From: Syntrophomonadaceae bacterium
GTDB lineage: Bacteria > Bacillota_D > Dethiobacteria > DTU022
Reading direction: 5' to 3'
Assembly (NCBI GenBank): GCA_003551865.1
Contig: PUNU01000167.1
Location: 1 to 14,323, forward strand
Length of the DNA stretch: 14,323 nucleotides
Below are positions 7,542 through 14,323 of the stretch, in pieces (positions within the stretch are counted from its first letter, which is position 1; each line of letters starts with the position of its first letter). Made by a program: the position numbers and the translations under genes. The notes under the pieces are model-generated. The model was not told where the DNA came from. It worked only from the letters and a program-made list of their open reading frames with translations, and did not search any database.

Positions 7542-8645
7542 TCATTCGGGAGTAGAGCTTAAAAGTGACCGGCGGCGCTCAAACCGGGTTTCGGCCAGCT
7601 CAAGCAGTTTGCCGATCAAATCACTGTAAGGAACGCCGCTGGCTTCCCAGAGCTTGGGATACATACTGATGCTGGTAAAGCCGGGAATGGTGTTGATTTC
7701 ATTTACTATTAAATCTTTTCCCTTGCTGAGAAAGTAATCAATCCGGGCCAGGCCGCTTGCTTCTACGGCCTGGAAGGCCCTTACCGAATAGTCCTTTATA
7801 GTTTCTTCAAGCTCGGCCCCCAGCTCTACCGGAATCACGAGCTCTGATCGATCATCTATGTACTTGGCCCGGTAATCATAGAATTCGTTGCAGGGTATTA
7901 CTTCGCCCGGGCGGGAAGCGGCCGCATCGACGTCACCCAAAACACTGCACTCGATTTCCCGGCCATCAATATATTCTTCAATTACCACCTTATCGTCATA
8001 AAGCAGCGCTTCTTCAACCGCCGACACGAAGTTTGCCCCGGACTGCACCTTGGTCACCCCGACGCTTGAGCCCAGGTTGGCCGGTTTAACGAAACAGGGC
8101 ATACCCAGCTTGTTTTCGGCCAGGTCCTGCCAGTAGCTTTCCCTGCCATTCCACTGCCAGCGGTAAAAATAGATAAAAGAAGCAACCGGCAGCTCCTGCT
8201 TTTTAAAAAGTGTTTTCATGACCACTTTGTCCATGCCCACGCTGGAAGCAAGCACCCCGGAGCCGACATAGGCTATGCCGGCCATTTCAAACAAACCCTG
8301 GATAGTCCCGTCTTCCCCGTAGGTGCCGTGCAGAACCGGGAAAACAAGATCCAGCGGCTGGAACCACCACTCCAAAGGCGAACGTTCGGACTGAACAAGC
8401 AGGCCCGGGTGGTTTGGATCGGTTAAAAAAGATGTACGGGCCGCTTCCCGGGGAGGTCGTTTCTCCCAAAGGGCTAGCCAGGCATCCGGCCCGGTAAACC
8501 ACGTCCCATCCCTGGCAATGCCTACAGGAATAACCTGGTAGCTGTCTTTGTCAATGGCCTCCATTATCGAAGCTGCAGAGCGAAGGGAAACCACATGTTC
8601 TCCCGACCGCCCGCCAAAAATTACCGCCACCTGCTTGCGTTTCAT
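7542..8645 (-). CDS. ddl: D-alanine--D-alanine ligase
   Basis: ATP-grasp enzyme joining two D-Ala for the peptidoglycan precursor, acting in the cytoplasm. 367 residues, the usual length. N-terminal motif GGRSGEHVVSLRSA (11-24) keeps the D-Ala-contacting Glu16. Also seen: HGTYGEDGTIQGLFE (106-120); MDKVVMKTLF; FVKPANLGSSVGVTKV (185-200) with the Ser of the active-site loop; EFYDYRAKY (254-262), whose Tyr residues are typical of D-Ala-D-Ala rather than D-Ala-D-Lac (VanA-type) ligases; and metal-binding NEINTIPGFTSISMYPKLW (315-333). Residue 18, normally acidic (HEVS/HDVS), is Val. The start ATG at 8645 has a modest GGGGA upstream, and a good extended -10 promoter lies 50-60 bp upstream. It heads the run to the glycosylase, regulator, kinase and LpqB-like protein. 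Confidence 0.97.
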   Translation of the reverse strand: MKRKQVAVIFGGRSGEHVVSLRSAASIMEAIDKDSYQVIPVGIARDGTWFTGPDAWLALWEKRPPREAARTSFLTDPNHPGLLVQSERSPLEWWFQPLDLVFPVLHGTYGEDGTIQGLFEMAGIAYVGSGVLASSVGMDKVVMKTLFKKQELPVASFIYFYRWQWNGRESYWQDLAENKLGMPCFVKPANLGSSVGVTKVQSGANFVSAVEEALLYDDKVVIEEYIDGREIECSVLGDVDAAASRPGEVIPCNEFYDYRAKYIDDRSELVIPVELGAELEETIKDYSVRAFQAVEASGLARIDYFLSKGKDLIVNEINTIPGFTSISMYPKLWEASGVPYSDLIGKLLELAETRFERRRSLLSSTPE

Positions 8646-8666
8646 TCAAGATCATCCCCAAAACCG

Positions 8667-8677
8667 CCGTTGAACGG
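8667..8677. repeat. Short inverted repeat in the ddl leader, possible operator
   Basis: CCGTT-G-AACGG, a perfect 5-bp inverted repeat with a one-base centre, lies just downstream of the predicted ddl transcription start and upstream of the ddl ribosome site. It could be a regulator-binding site or a small hairpin. Short enough to be chance. Confidence 0.2.
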
Positions 8678-8698
8678 GCTGTTACTTAAAGTATTTTG

Positions 8699-8707
8699 AT
8701 TATAACA
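8699..8707 (-). promoter_or_regulatory. Extended -10 promoter for the ddl operon
   Basis: On the minus strand the bases read TGTTATAAT: a perfect TATAAT (8704-8699) preceded by TG with one base between, the extended -10 form. A poor -35 candidate, TTTACT (8725-8720), is 15 bases away. Transcription would begin near 8692, giving a leader of roughly 45 bases before the ddl ATG. It would drive ddl and probably the downstream run. Assigned by consensus only. Confidence 0.55.
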
Positions 8708-8726
8708 TAATTGACAAGGAGTAAAT

Positions 8727-8780
8727 ATGAGTAAAATTTATTGCAAAAACCAGCCGAAGCGGTTAAAGTTTACTGTATAA
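8727..8780 (+). CDS. Possible 17-residue leader ORF upstream of the ATP-grasp gene
   Basis: An ATG at 8727 is preceded by AAGGAG (8716-8721) with a 5-base gap, close to an ideal ribosome site. It opens MSKIYCKNQPKRLKFTV and stops at TAA (8778-8780), 30 bases before the ligase ATG. The peptide is strongly basic (five Lys, one Arg) with one Cys. No family is recognisable. Against it: the ribosome site overlaps a TTGACA that could be a -35 box, and the stop overlaps a TATAAT (8776-8781) that could be the ligase's own -10, in which case the ORF would not be transcribed with the ligase. It is either a short leader peptide or a coincidence. Confidence 0.25.
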   Translation: MSKIYCKNQPKRLKFTV

Positions 8781-8781
8781 T
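8776..8781 (+). promoter_or_regulatory. Candidate -10 box for the ATP-grasp gene
   Basis: A perfect TATAAT 29 bases before the ligase ATG, with TG directly in front (8774-8775). Transcription would start near 8788, just ahead of the GGAGGG ribosome site (8795-8800). No good -35 lies at 16-18 bases. An upstream TTGACA (8711-8716) could instead pair with TAAAAT (8732-8737), but at a short 15-base spacing. Confidence 0.35.
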
Positions 8782-8810
8782 TAAAAAAGCTAATGGAGGG
8801 CACTGCTCAT

Positions 8811-10010
8811 ATGCAAACACCGGCGGTTATACTGGGTGCAAATTTCTATACAGCCCTGGGGGCGATTCGGACTTTGGGCCGCAGAGGTGTCCCCGTTTAT
8901 GCCCTGGATTATTTTTTTCCCAAAGCTTATGCGCTGGCTTCCCGCTACGTCACGCAAAAAGTGCTCTGCCCAGATATTAACCGGGAAGAAATGGCCCTGG
9001 CCGATTTTCTTATACAGTTCGGAGAAGATTTTTCCGATCGCCCGGTGCTGATAGCATCGACCGACAGCTATGCCCTGCTTATATCCCGCCATGCCGAAAA
9101 GCTGGACCGCTATTACCGCTTCCCGGAAAACCCGCCCGGGCTGCTTGAGAACATCGTCGACAAAAAAGGGCTGGCCCAGCTTGCTCAAAAGCATAATCTG
9201 CGGGTGCCGCAAACGATAATCGTCGATTCGGACAGCAAACTTGACACTGCGGCCGGAAAAATGTCTTATCCCTGTATTATCAAGCCCGCCCTATCCCATC
9301 AATTCGTGAAGGTTTTCCGCCAGAAATGCCTTCTGGCCAAAGACCGGGATGAGCTGTTGACAGCCCTGGAAGAAGCCCGCTCAAGTGAGCTGGAAGTCAT
9401 GGTCCAGGAGATAATCCCCGGTTTTGACGACCAGATGTTTGTTTTCGATGTTTACGTAGACAAAAAAGGGGATGCCACCCACACTTTTAGCGCTCAAAAA
9501 CTGCGCCAGTTTCCAATCAATTTTGGATCATCCACATTAACCCATCATTATTATGATCCCGAACTAGTTGAGCTGGGTCTCGATTACATCAAGCGCCTGG
9601 GTTACAGGGGCTACGGTGAAATTGAATTTAAAAAGGATCCCCGGACAAATCATTACCACCTGATTGAAATCAACGCCCGCCTGAGCACACTAAACGTGCT
9701 CTTCGACAAATGCGGGCTGGAATTTACCTATGCAATGTACCGCGACTTGATTGGCGATCCTCTCCCTTCCATGCACATCCGGAAAGAACAAGCGTGGGCT
9801 TTCTGGCATGCCTATGAAGACCTTTTCAGCGTCCGCGCCTACCTGAAAAAGAAGCAGCTTACATGCAAGCAGATACTGCTGCCCTGGATTGCCCACCACA
9901 AGGCCCACGCTATATGGGCTGCCGACGATATCAAGCCGCTGTTTTCCTTTGCCCGCCTGCTCCTTGGTAAAGCCGCAAACAAACTGCTGCGCATGGTGCG
10001 TCACAATTAA
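8811..10010 (+). CDS. ATP-grasp carboxylate-amine ligase, COG3919/D-aspartate-ligase type
   Basis: 399 residues; the only plus-strand gene. I chose the ATG at 8811: GGAGGG (8795-8800) is 10 bases before it, whereas the frame's earlier ATG (8793) overlaps that site. The N-terminal pre-ATP-grasp domain (1-110) has LGANFYTALGAIRTLGRRGV and a STDSYALLISRH segment. The ATP-grasp core has MSYPCIIKPALSHQF (151-165, nucleotide Lys158), VQEIIPGFDDQMF (198-210) and metal ligands in GYGEIEFKKD (267-276; Glu270, Glu272) and LIEINARL (284-291; Glu286, Asn288). A ~100-residue tail ends in a basic helix. It resembles the ATP-grasp group that includes enterococcal D-aspartate ligase, which activates a carboxylate and joins an amine. 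Substrates cannot be read from sequence. Divergence from ddl hints at a wall or amino-acid ligation role, but this is inference. It is followed at once by a hairpin. Confidence 0.85.
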   Translation: MQTPAVILGANFYTALGAIRTLGRRGVPVYALDYFFPKAYALASRYVTQKVLCPDINREEMALADFLIQFGEDFSDRPVLIASTDSYALLISRHAEKLDRYYRFPENPPGLLENIVDKKGLAQLAQKHNLRVPQTIIVDSDSKLDTAAGKMSYPCIIKPALSHQFVKVFRQKCLLAKDRDELLTALEEARSSELEVMVQEIIPGFDDQMFVFDVYVDKKGDATHTFSAQKLRQFPINFGSSTLTHHYYDPELVELGLDYIKRLGYRGYGEIEFKKDPRTNHYHLIEINARLSTLNVLFDKCGLEFTYAMYRDLIGDPLPSMHIRKEQAWAFWHAYEDLFSVRAYLKKKQLTCKQILLPWIAHHKAHAIWAADDIKPLFSFARLLLGKAANKLLRMVRHN

Positions 10011-10011
10011 A

Positions 10012-10034
10012 GAGGCGGCTGTTTACACCGCCTC
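10012..10034. terminator. Convergent hairpin between the ATP-grasp gene and the EF-G-like gene
   Basis: GAGGCGG (10012-10018) pairs with CCGCCTC (10028-10034), a perfect 7-bp GC-rich stem with a 9-base loop. It begins one base after the ATP-grasp stop and lies 60 bp beyond the EF-G-like stop. On the minus strand it is followed by TTTAATT; on the plus strand the tail is T-poor. Placement between converging genes supports a terminator, better for the minus-strand gene. Confidence 0.55.
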
Positions 10035-10093
10035 CATTAATCCTTAAGCAATCAATTTTTGCCCGGGCATCACCGGACCAAACTAAGGCTCTT

Positions 10094-12181
10094 TTAAGAT
10101 TCTTCTTCCTGCTCCGCTTTTGCCGCGGCGATAATCTGTTCTGCGACCTGCTGAGGAACTTCTTCGTAGTGAGAAAAAGAAACAGTGAAAAAGCCCCTGC
10201 CCTGGGTCATTGAACGCAAATCGATCGAGTATTTGAACATTTCGGCCATGGGCACCTGGGCACGAATTTTCTGCAGGCTGCCTTCGGGTTCCATGCCCTG
10301 GATGCGTCCCCTTTTGCTGTTTAAATCGCCCATTATGTCGCCCATAAAAGTTTCCGGAACAATTACCTCGACATTCATGATCGGCTCGAGGAGGACGGCG
10401 CCGGCTTGTTCCATACCCTTGCGGAAAGCCTGGGCGGCAGCAATTTTGAAAGCCATTTCGGAGGAATCCACAGTATGGTATGAACCGTCAACCAGCCTGA
10501 CCACTACATCCTCAACCGGATAACCGGCAACCACTCCTTCCTCCATCGCTTCGCGGATTCCTTTTTCCACAGCCGGGATATACTGTTTCGGAACGGCCCC
10601 TCCGAAGATTTTGTCTTCAAATATCAAGCCCTGGCCTGCTTCGGCGGGCTCGAGCTCCAGGTAAACATGGCCGTACTGGCCGCGGCCACCCGACTGTTTT
10701 TTATGCTTCCCTTCGATTTTGGACTGACCGCGAATGGTTTCCTTGTATGGCACCCTGGGAGTGGAAAGATCTACATCCACCCCAAACTTTTGAGCCAGGC
10801 GGCTGACGATAATCTCCAGGTGCAGTTCACCGAGGCCGGAAATTACAGTCTGCCTGGTTTCCGCTTTTCTCTCCAGGTGAAAAGTGGGGTCTTCTTCCAG
10901 AAAACGGGAAAGCCCGCTCATAACTTTTTCTTCGTCACCTTTTGTTTTCGGTTCCACGGCGAAAGAAATAACCGGCTCCGGGTAATCCAGGGCCGGAAAC
11001 ACGATCGGGTCACTGCGATCACAAAGGGTATCGCCGGTAACGGTGTTCTGGAGTTTGGCTACACAGGCTATGTCTCCGGTAACCACTTCATCCATCTGGA
11101 GCTGGTTCTTTCCCCGCATGGAAAAAACCTGGCCCACGCGTTCCGAAATATCCTTCGTGGAGTTGTAGATCTGGCTGTCGGGTTTGAGGGTGCCTGAGTA
11201 AACCCGGAAATAATTTATCCGCCCCACATACGGGTCGGCAAGAGTCTTAAAAACAAAAGCTGAAAGCGGTTCATCCGGGCTCAATTTTCGGGTTGCCTCT
11301 TCTTCACTGCCCGGACGGTAACCTTTTATTTCTTCTTTGTCCATGGGAGAAGGGAGGTAGCGCTTGATCAGGTCAAGCAGGGGCTGGATACCGAAGTTCC
11401 TGGTGGCGGCACAGCAGAGGACAGGAACGATCTTGCCTTCTAAAACTCCCCGGCGAAGCCCGTCGTTTACTTCTTCATCGCTGAGCTCTTCGCCTTCCAG
11501 GTATTTTTCCAGCAAAACATCGTCCGCCTCGGCCACCACCTCGACCAGTTTTTCGCGCAGATCCCGGGCCTGCGAAAGCAAATCATCGGGGATATCTTCT
11601 TCGCTGATCTTTTGACCGTCATCGGAAAATATCTGGGCTTTCTGCCTGACCAGGTCAACTACCCCCTTAAAATTCGCTTCTTTGCCCACCGGCATCTGGA
11701 GTGGAGCGACACTGAGGCCAAAATAGTCTCTCAACTGTTCGAGCGTTCCGTCATAATCGGCATTCTCACGATCCAGCTTATTGATCACCACAAAGCGGGG
11801 CAGTTTGAATTCATCGGCATAGCCCCATACCTTTTCAGTCCCCACTTCAACCCCGGAAACGGCACAAACCGTTGTTATCACGCTGTCGGCAACTCGCAGT
11901 GCCCCCAGGACATCGCCAATAAAGTCAAAGTAGCCGGGTGTGTCAAGCAGGTTTATCTTGGTATCGTCCCATTCCAGGGGAGCCAGGCCGACGTTGATAG
12001 TCACCTGCTTTTTGATTTCGTCCGGGTCATAGTCGGTAGTGGTATTGCCCGACTCGATACTGCCGAGACGATTGACCGCTCCCGATGTAAAAAGCAGTGC
12101 TTCGGCAAGAGAAGTCTTTCCGGCACCACCGTGAGAAATTAAGGCTACGTTGCGAATATTTTCGCTGGTGTACTTCTTCAT
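10094..12181 (-). CDS. EF-G-like translational GTPase, non-canonical paralogue
   Basis: 695 residues with full EF-G architecture. G domain: P-loop SHGGAGKTS (16-24), DTPGY (80-84), NKLD (134-137), a CCAATRNFG G5 region. Then the beta-barrel domain II, domain III (GLGELHLEIIVSRL), domain IV (GGRGQYGHVYLEL and a VDSSEMAFKIAAAQAF segment) and domain V (LNSKRGRIQGMEP). It is not the main fusA. The catalytic His of DTPGH is Tyr84, the RGITI switch I motif is replaced by KKQVTI, and str-operon neighbours are absent. These features match the EF-G-like/EF-G2 subfamily, to which mycobacterial FusA2 also belongs; a paralogue of that type is reported to bind GTP but lack ribosome-stimulated hydrolysis. 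The start ATG at 12181 has an ideal AAGGAGG 7 bases upstream. The tail is acidic (QEEES). Its exact cellular role is unknown. Confidence 0.9.
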   Translation of the reverse strand: MKKYTSENIRNVALISHGGAGKTSLAEALLFTSGAVNRLGSIESGNTTTDYDPDEIKKQVTINVGLAPLEWDDTKINLLDTPGYFDFIGDVLGALRVADSVITTVCAVSGVEVGTEKVWGYADEFKLPRFVVINKLDRENADYDGTLEQLRDYFGLSVAPLQMPVGKEANFKGVVDLVRQKAQIFSDDGQKISEEDIPDDLLSQARDLREKLVEVVAEADDVLLEKYLEGEELSDEEVNDGLRRGVLEGKIVPVLCCAATRNFGIQPLLDLIKRYLPSPMDKEEIKGYRPGSEEEATRKLSPDEPLSAFVFKTLADPYVGRINYFRVYSGTLKPDSQIYNSTKDISERVGQVFSMRGKNQLQMDEVVTGDIACVAKLQNTVTGDTLCDRSDPIVFPALDYPEPVISFAVEPKTKGDEEKVMSGLSRFLEEDPTFHLERKAETRQTVISGLGELHLEIIVSRLAQKFGVDVDLSTPRVPYKETIRGQSKIEGKHKKQSGGRGQYGHVYLELEPAEAGQGLIFEDKIFGGAVPKQYIPAVEKGIREAMEEGVVAGYPVEDVVVRLVDGSYHTVDSSEMAFKIAAAQAFRKGMEQAGAVLLEPIMNVEVIVPETFMGDIMGDLNSKRGRIQGMEPEGSLQKIRAQVPMAEMFKYSIDLRSMTQGRGFFTVSFSHYEEVPQQVAEQIIAAAKAEQEEES

Positions 12182-12202
12182 GTATAGGCCTCCTTAAAGA
12201 TC

Positions 12203-12226
12203 GCCCGGACTGCCTTTAGGCCGGGC
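12203..12226 (-). promoter_or_regulatory. Leader hairpin in front of the EF-G-like gene
   Basis: GCCCGG (12203-12208) pairs with CCGGGC (12221-12226) across a 12-base loop, just 5' of the AAGGAGG ribosome site. On the minus strand a T-run precedes, not follows, the stem, so it is not a terminator of upstream transcription. It could protect the mRNA 5' end or modulate ribosome access. Confidence 0.3.
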
Positions 12227-12365
12227 AAAAAATGATTACCGGAATGATTAATTCGGGCAGTAAAGCGAGGATGTTTTTACAACAACCAGGTCCGTATTTC
12301 GCCCATTTAAAACCCTACCATTATCGCTTAGAAAATGCAAATAGAATATACCGTGAACCATTGAT
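12227..12365 (-). other. leuD to EF-G-like intergenic region
   Basis: This AT-richer gap presumably contains the EF-G-like promoter, but no -35/-10 pair with good spacing is convincing. No terminator for leuD is visible and no RNA gene was recognised. Confidence 0.3.
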
Positions 12366-12872
12366 TTAAAGTTTCTCCTGATCCAGGCGTTTCTTGACGT
12401 ACTCCACCAGGCCTCCAGAGCTGATCAGCTCCTGCATGAACGGAGGGAAAGGTGCGGCCCTCCAGCTTTGGCCGGATTGGACATGGGCAATCAGGCCCTT
12501 TTCCAAATCGACCTTAAGGATATCCTTGCCGGGGGACAAAAAGGAAAGATCATCCGGGCATTCCAGGATTGGCATGCCGATGTTGATCGCATTACGGAAA
12601 AAGATGCGGGCAAAACTGCGGGCAATTACACAGGAGACCCCGGCCCCTTTTATTGCAAGGGGGGCATGCTCGCGTGAACTGCCGCAGCCAAAATTGTGAC
12701 CGGCAACCAGTATATCTCCCGGCCGCACCAGTTTAGGAAATTCAGGCTCGATGTCCTCCATCAGGTGCTTGGCCAGTTCTTCCGGATTTACAGTGCTCAG
12801 GTAGCGGGCGGCAATAATCGCATCGGTATCAATATTGTCACCGAAAATCCAGACCCTGCCTTCCAAAATCAT
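12366..12872 (-). CDS. leuD: 3-isopropylmalate dehydratase small subunit (short LeuD type)
   Basis: Swivelling domain of isopropylmalate isomerase, working with LeuC to convert 2-isopropylmalate to 3-isopropylmalate in leucine synthesis. 168 residues, the short archaeal/clostridial form. Seen: [18 protein letters not shown] (8-25), the active-site loop [14 protein letters not shown] (58-71), and [20 protein letters not shown] (84-103). The start ATG overlaps the leuC stop by one base (TAATG), and GGAGG lies within the leuC end, so translation is coupled. The substrate loop reads YLST. Related short-type pairs include homoaconitases and methylmalate dehydratases, so leucine synthesis is the most likely but not the only reading. 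Confidence 0.92.
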   Translation of the reverse strand: MILEGRVWIFGDNIDTDAIIAARYLSTVNPEELAKHLMEDIEPEFPKLVRPGDILVAGHNFGCGSSREHAPLAIKGAGVSCVIARSFARIFFRNAINIGMPILECPDDLSFLSPGKDILKVDLEKGLIAHVQSGQSWRAAPFPPFMQELISSGGLVEYVKKRLDQEKL

Positions 12873-14146
12873 TAGACGACCTCCTCAGGGTGGACGATTT
12901 GGCCGGCTACCGCCGAAGCGGCCGCCACCGCCGGACCACAGAGGTATACTTCGCTCTCCGGATGCCCCATGCGGCCGACGAAATTGCGGTTGGTCGTAGC
13001 GAGGGCCTTTTCACCGCCGGCCAATATACCCATGTGCCCCCCGAGACAGGGGCCGCAGGTGGGAGTGCTAACTGCCGCCTCAGCGGCAATAAAAACAGAG
13101 AGGAGCCCTTCATCAAGAGCCTGGCGGTATATCCGCTGGGTGGCCGGTATTACCAACAGCCGCACCCGGGGATGAACTCGCCTGCCTTTTAGCACAGCGG
13201 CCGCCGCACGTAAATCTTCGATTCTGCCGTTAGTGCACGAACCGATAACCACCTGCTGAATCTCGACGCCGGCCGCCCTGGAAACGGGAAACACATTGGC
13301 CGGAGAGGGGGGGAAGGCTACCTGCGGCTCCATGCCGGTTATATCAAAACTGTAAACCTGTTCGTAAACTGCGTTATCGTCACTGTAGACCGGGCTGTAA
13401 GAATAAACTCCCCTATCTTCAAGATATCTAAAAGTGATATCGTCGGGCTGGATATAACCGCACTTGCCGCCGGCTTCGACAGCCATGTTGGCCATTGTCA
13501 GGCGGCCGTCCATGGACAATTGATCTATGGCCGAACCGGCAAATTCCATGGCCCGGTACCGGGCACCGTCGACACCGATCCGGCCGATTGTATACAGGAT
13601 GAGGTCTTTTCCTCCCAGCCAGCGGGGAAGGGAGCCGTTATATTCATAACGTACAGTCGGCGGCACCCGGAACCAGGCTTCACCGATAGCCATGGCCGCA
13701 GCCAGATCTGTGCTGCCCACCCCTGTAGCAAAAGCACCCAGGGCCCCGTAAGTACAGGTGTGCGAATCAGCCCCGATAATGATCGAACCCGGCCGGACCA
13801 GACCCTGTTCAGGCAGCAGGGCATGCTCGATACCCATACGGCCCACTTCATAATAATGTTTTATATTGTAACGTTCGGCAAACCGGCGCAGGACCATAAC
13901 CTGTTCGGCTGCGGCAATATCCTTGTTGGGTGTAAAATGATCCGGCACCAGGATGATCTTTTCCGGATCGAAAACTGTTTCACGGCCGAAACGTTCAAAT
14001 TCTTTTATGGCCACCGGAGCGGTTATATCGTTGCCGAGGGCCAGGTCCACCCTGACGTTCACCAATTCTCCCGGTTCAACCTTTGTCCTTCCGGCCCCGG
14101 CAGCCAGTATTTTTTCCACCATGGTCGCACCACAGTTTCTGGTCAT
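12872..14146 (-). CDS. leuC: 3-isopropylmalate dehydratase large subunit
   Basis: Aconitase-family 4Fe-4S subunit pairing with the LeuD encoded next. 424 residues, the short LeuC2/HacA-type length (the proteobacterial form is ~465). Fe-S ligands: Cys304 (VIGSCTNGRIEDL), Cys364 and Cys367 (STPTCGPCLGGHMGIL). Other family blocks: MVEKILAAGAGR (9-20), VPDHFTPNKDI (67-77), GADSHTCTYGALGAFATGVGSTD (125-147), GGKCGYIQPD (227-236) and ATTNRNFVGRMG (383-394). The start ATG at 14146 has GGAGG about 13 bases upstream, a long gap; the Met at residue 9 is closer to where most homologues begin but has no ribosome site. It could belong to the homoaconitase-like branch of the family. A REP-like inverted repeat lies upstream. 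Confidence 0.93.
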   Translation of the reverse strand: MTRNCGATMVEKILAAGAGRTKVEPGELVNVRVDLALGNDITAPVAIKEFERFGRETVFDPEKIILVPDHFTPNKDIAAAEQVMVLRRFAERYNIKHYYEVGRMGIEHALLPEQGLVRPGSIIIGADSHTCTYGALGAFATGVGSTDLAAAMAIGEAWFRVPPTVRYEYNGSLPRWLGGKDLILYTIGRIGVDGARYRAMEFAGSAIDQLSMDGRLTMANMAVEAGGKCGYIQPDDITFRYLEDRGVYSYSPVYSDDNAVYEQVYSFDITGMEPQVAFPPSPANVFPVSRAAGVEIQQVVIGSCTNGRIEDLRAAAAVLKGRRVHPRVRLLVIPATQRIYRQALDEGLLSVFIAAEAAVSTPTCGPCLGGHMGILAGGEKALATTNRNFVGRMGHPESEVYLCGPAVAAASAVAGQIVHPEEVV

Positions 14147-14228
14147 TTCGGCCTTATTTCCTCCTTTAATAAATTGTGCCCTGTCAATTAAGTTTGTTCT
14201 GTTGTAACTACTCAGGCCTAAACCGCTA
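14147..14228 (-). promoter_or_regulatory. leuC leader
   Basis: Holds AAAGGAGG (about 14160-14167) for leuC. A TTGACA appears on the minus strand near 14184-14189 but has no good -10 at 16-18 bases. No T-box or transcription attenuator is recognisable, so leucine-responsive control is not visible here. Confidence 0.35.
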
Positions 14229-14304
14229 TGCCATAGGGGACGGTTCCATCGTTTTCCCTTCGGCCTTCGCTACGCTCAGGAACGCTCGAACCGTCCCCAT
14301 GGCA
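14229..14304. repeat. REP/MITE-like inverted repeat with GGGGACGGTTC arms
   Basis: TGCCATAGGGGACGGTTC (14229-14246) pairs with GAACCGTCCCCATGGCA (14288-14304): 17 bp with one bulged A, around a 41-base centre. The centre holds CCTTCGGCCTTCGCTACGCTC and a further short TTCC/GGAA pairing. No ORF is inside. Arms of the GGGGACGGTTC kind recur, from memory, as dispersed palindromic elements in clostridial genomes, often linked to Y1 (REP-associated) transposases. A non-autonomous repeat is the likeliest reading; a strong terminator for a gene beyond the window is less likely, because no T-tract flanks it. Confidence 0.65.
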
Positions 14305-14323
14305 CAGCTTTTCACTCAACAAG

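Noticed and set aside
7542..8645. VanA-type D-Ala-D-Lac ligase
   Set aside because: The EFYDYRAKY loop with Tyr is that of D-Ala-D-Ala ligases, and no van neighbours are present.
11612..12142. Plus-strand open frames opposite the EF-G-like gene (also 10667-11197)
   Set aside because: Both are antisense shadows of a fully conserved GTPase.
10094..12181. Canonical fusA or a TetM-type ribosomal protection protein
   Set aside because: DTPGY, the loss of RGITI and the absence of str-operon neighbours argue for the EF-G-like subfamily. Nothing specific to TetM is seen.
13520..14191. Long plus-strand open frame of 223 codons opposite leuC
   Set aside because: leuC on the other strand is unmistakable over the same bases. 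The plus-strand frame has no ribosome site or family resemblance.
1..14323. CRISPR array, tRNA or rRNA genes, or a prophage
   Set aside because: No regularly spaced repeats, no cloverleaf or rRNA sequence and no phage genes were recognised on either strand.

Overview
The window reads as a chromosomal housekeeping stretch from a spore-former-type Firmicute, probably a deep Clostridia lineage. This rests on GerMN (spore-germination type) domains, a PhoR/WalK-like two-component pair, LeuC/LeuD of the short clostridial/archaeal type, strong GGAGG ribosome binding sites and moderate GC. The genus cannot be fixed from the sequence alone. All genes but one lie on the minus strand.

Layout in transcription order on the minus strand, right to left. 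(1) leuC-leuD (14146-12366), overlapping by one base; a REP-like inverted repeat with GGGGACGGTTC arms sits about 80 bp upstream of leuC. (2) A stand-alone EF-G-like GTPase (12181-10094) in which the catalytic switch II His is Tyr. (3) A convergent plus-strand ATP-grasp ligase of the COG3919/D-aspartate-ligase type (8811-10010). It is separated from the EF-G gene by a hairpin and from ddl by a divergent promoter region that also holds a possible 17-codon ORF. (4) A compact run ddl - family 4 uracil-DNA glycosylase - response regulator - histidine kinase - membrane-anchored beta-propeller/GerMN protein (8645-2494), with two stop/start overlaps of the TAATG type. (5) argS (2382-673) and the 5' part of serS (502 to the window edge).

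The most interesting unit is (4). A PhoB-type regulator, its kinase and an extracytoplasmic protein made of a beta-propeller plus GerMN domains follow each other in one direction. This is the gene order and parts list of actinobacterial mtrA-mtrB-lpqB, but with the propeller before the GerMN domains, two GerMN-like domains, and a transmembrane anchor in place of a lipobox. With D-Ala-D-Ala ligase at the head of the run, a cell-envelope sensing and wall-synthesis role is a reasonable inference. Other oddities are the first His of the ArgRS HIGH motif (Gly here), a lost acidic residue in the Ddl N-terminal motif, and an uncertain start for the uracil-DNA glycosylase.
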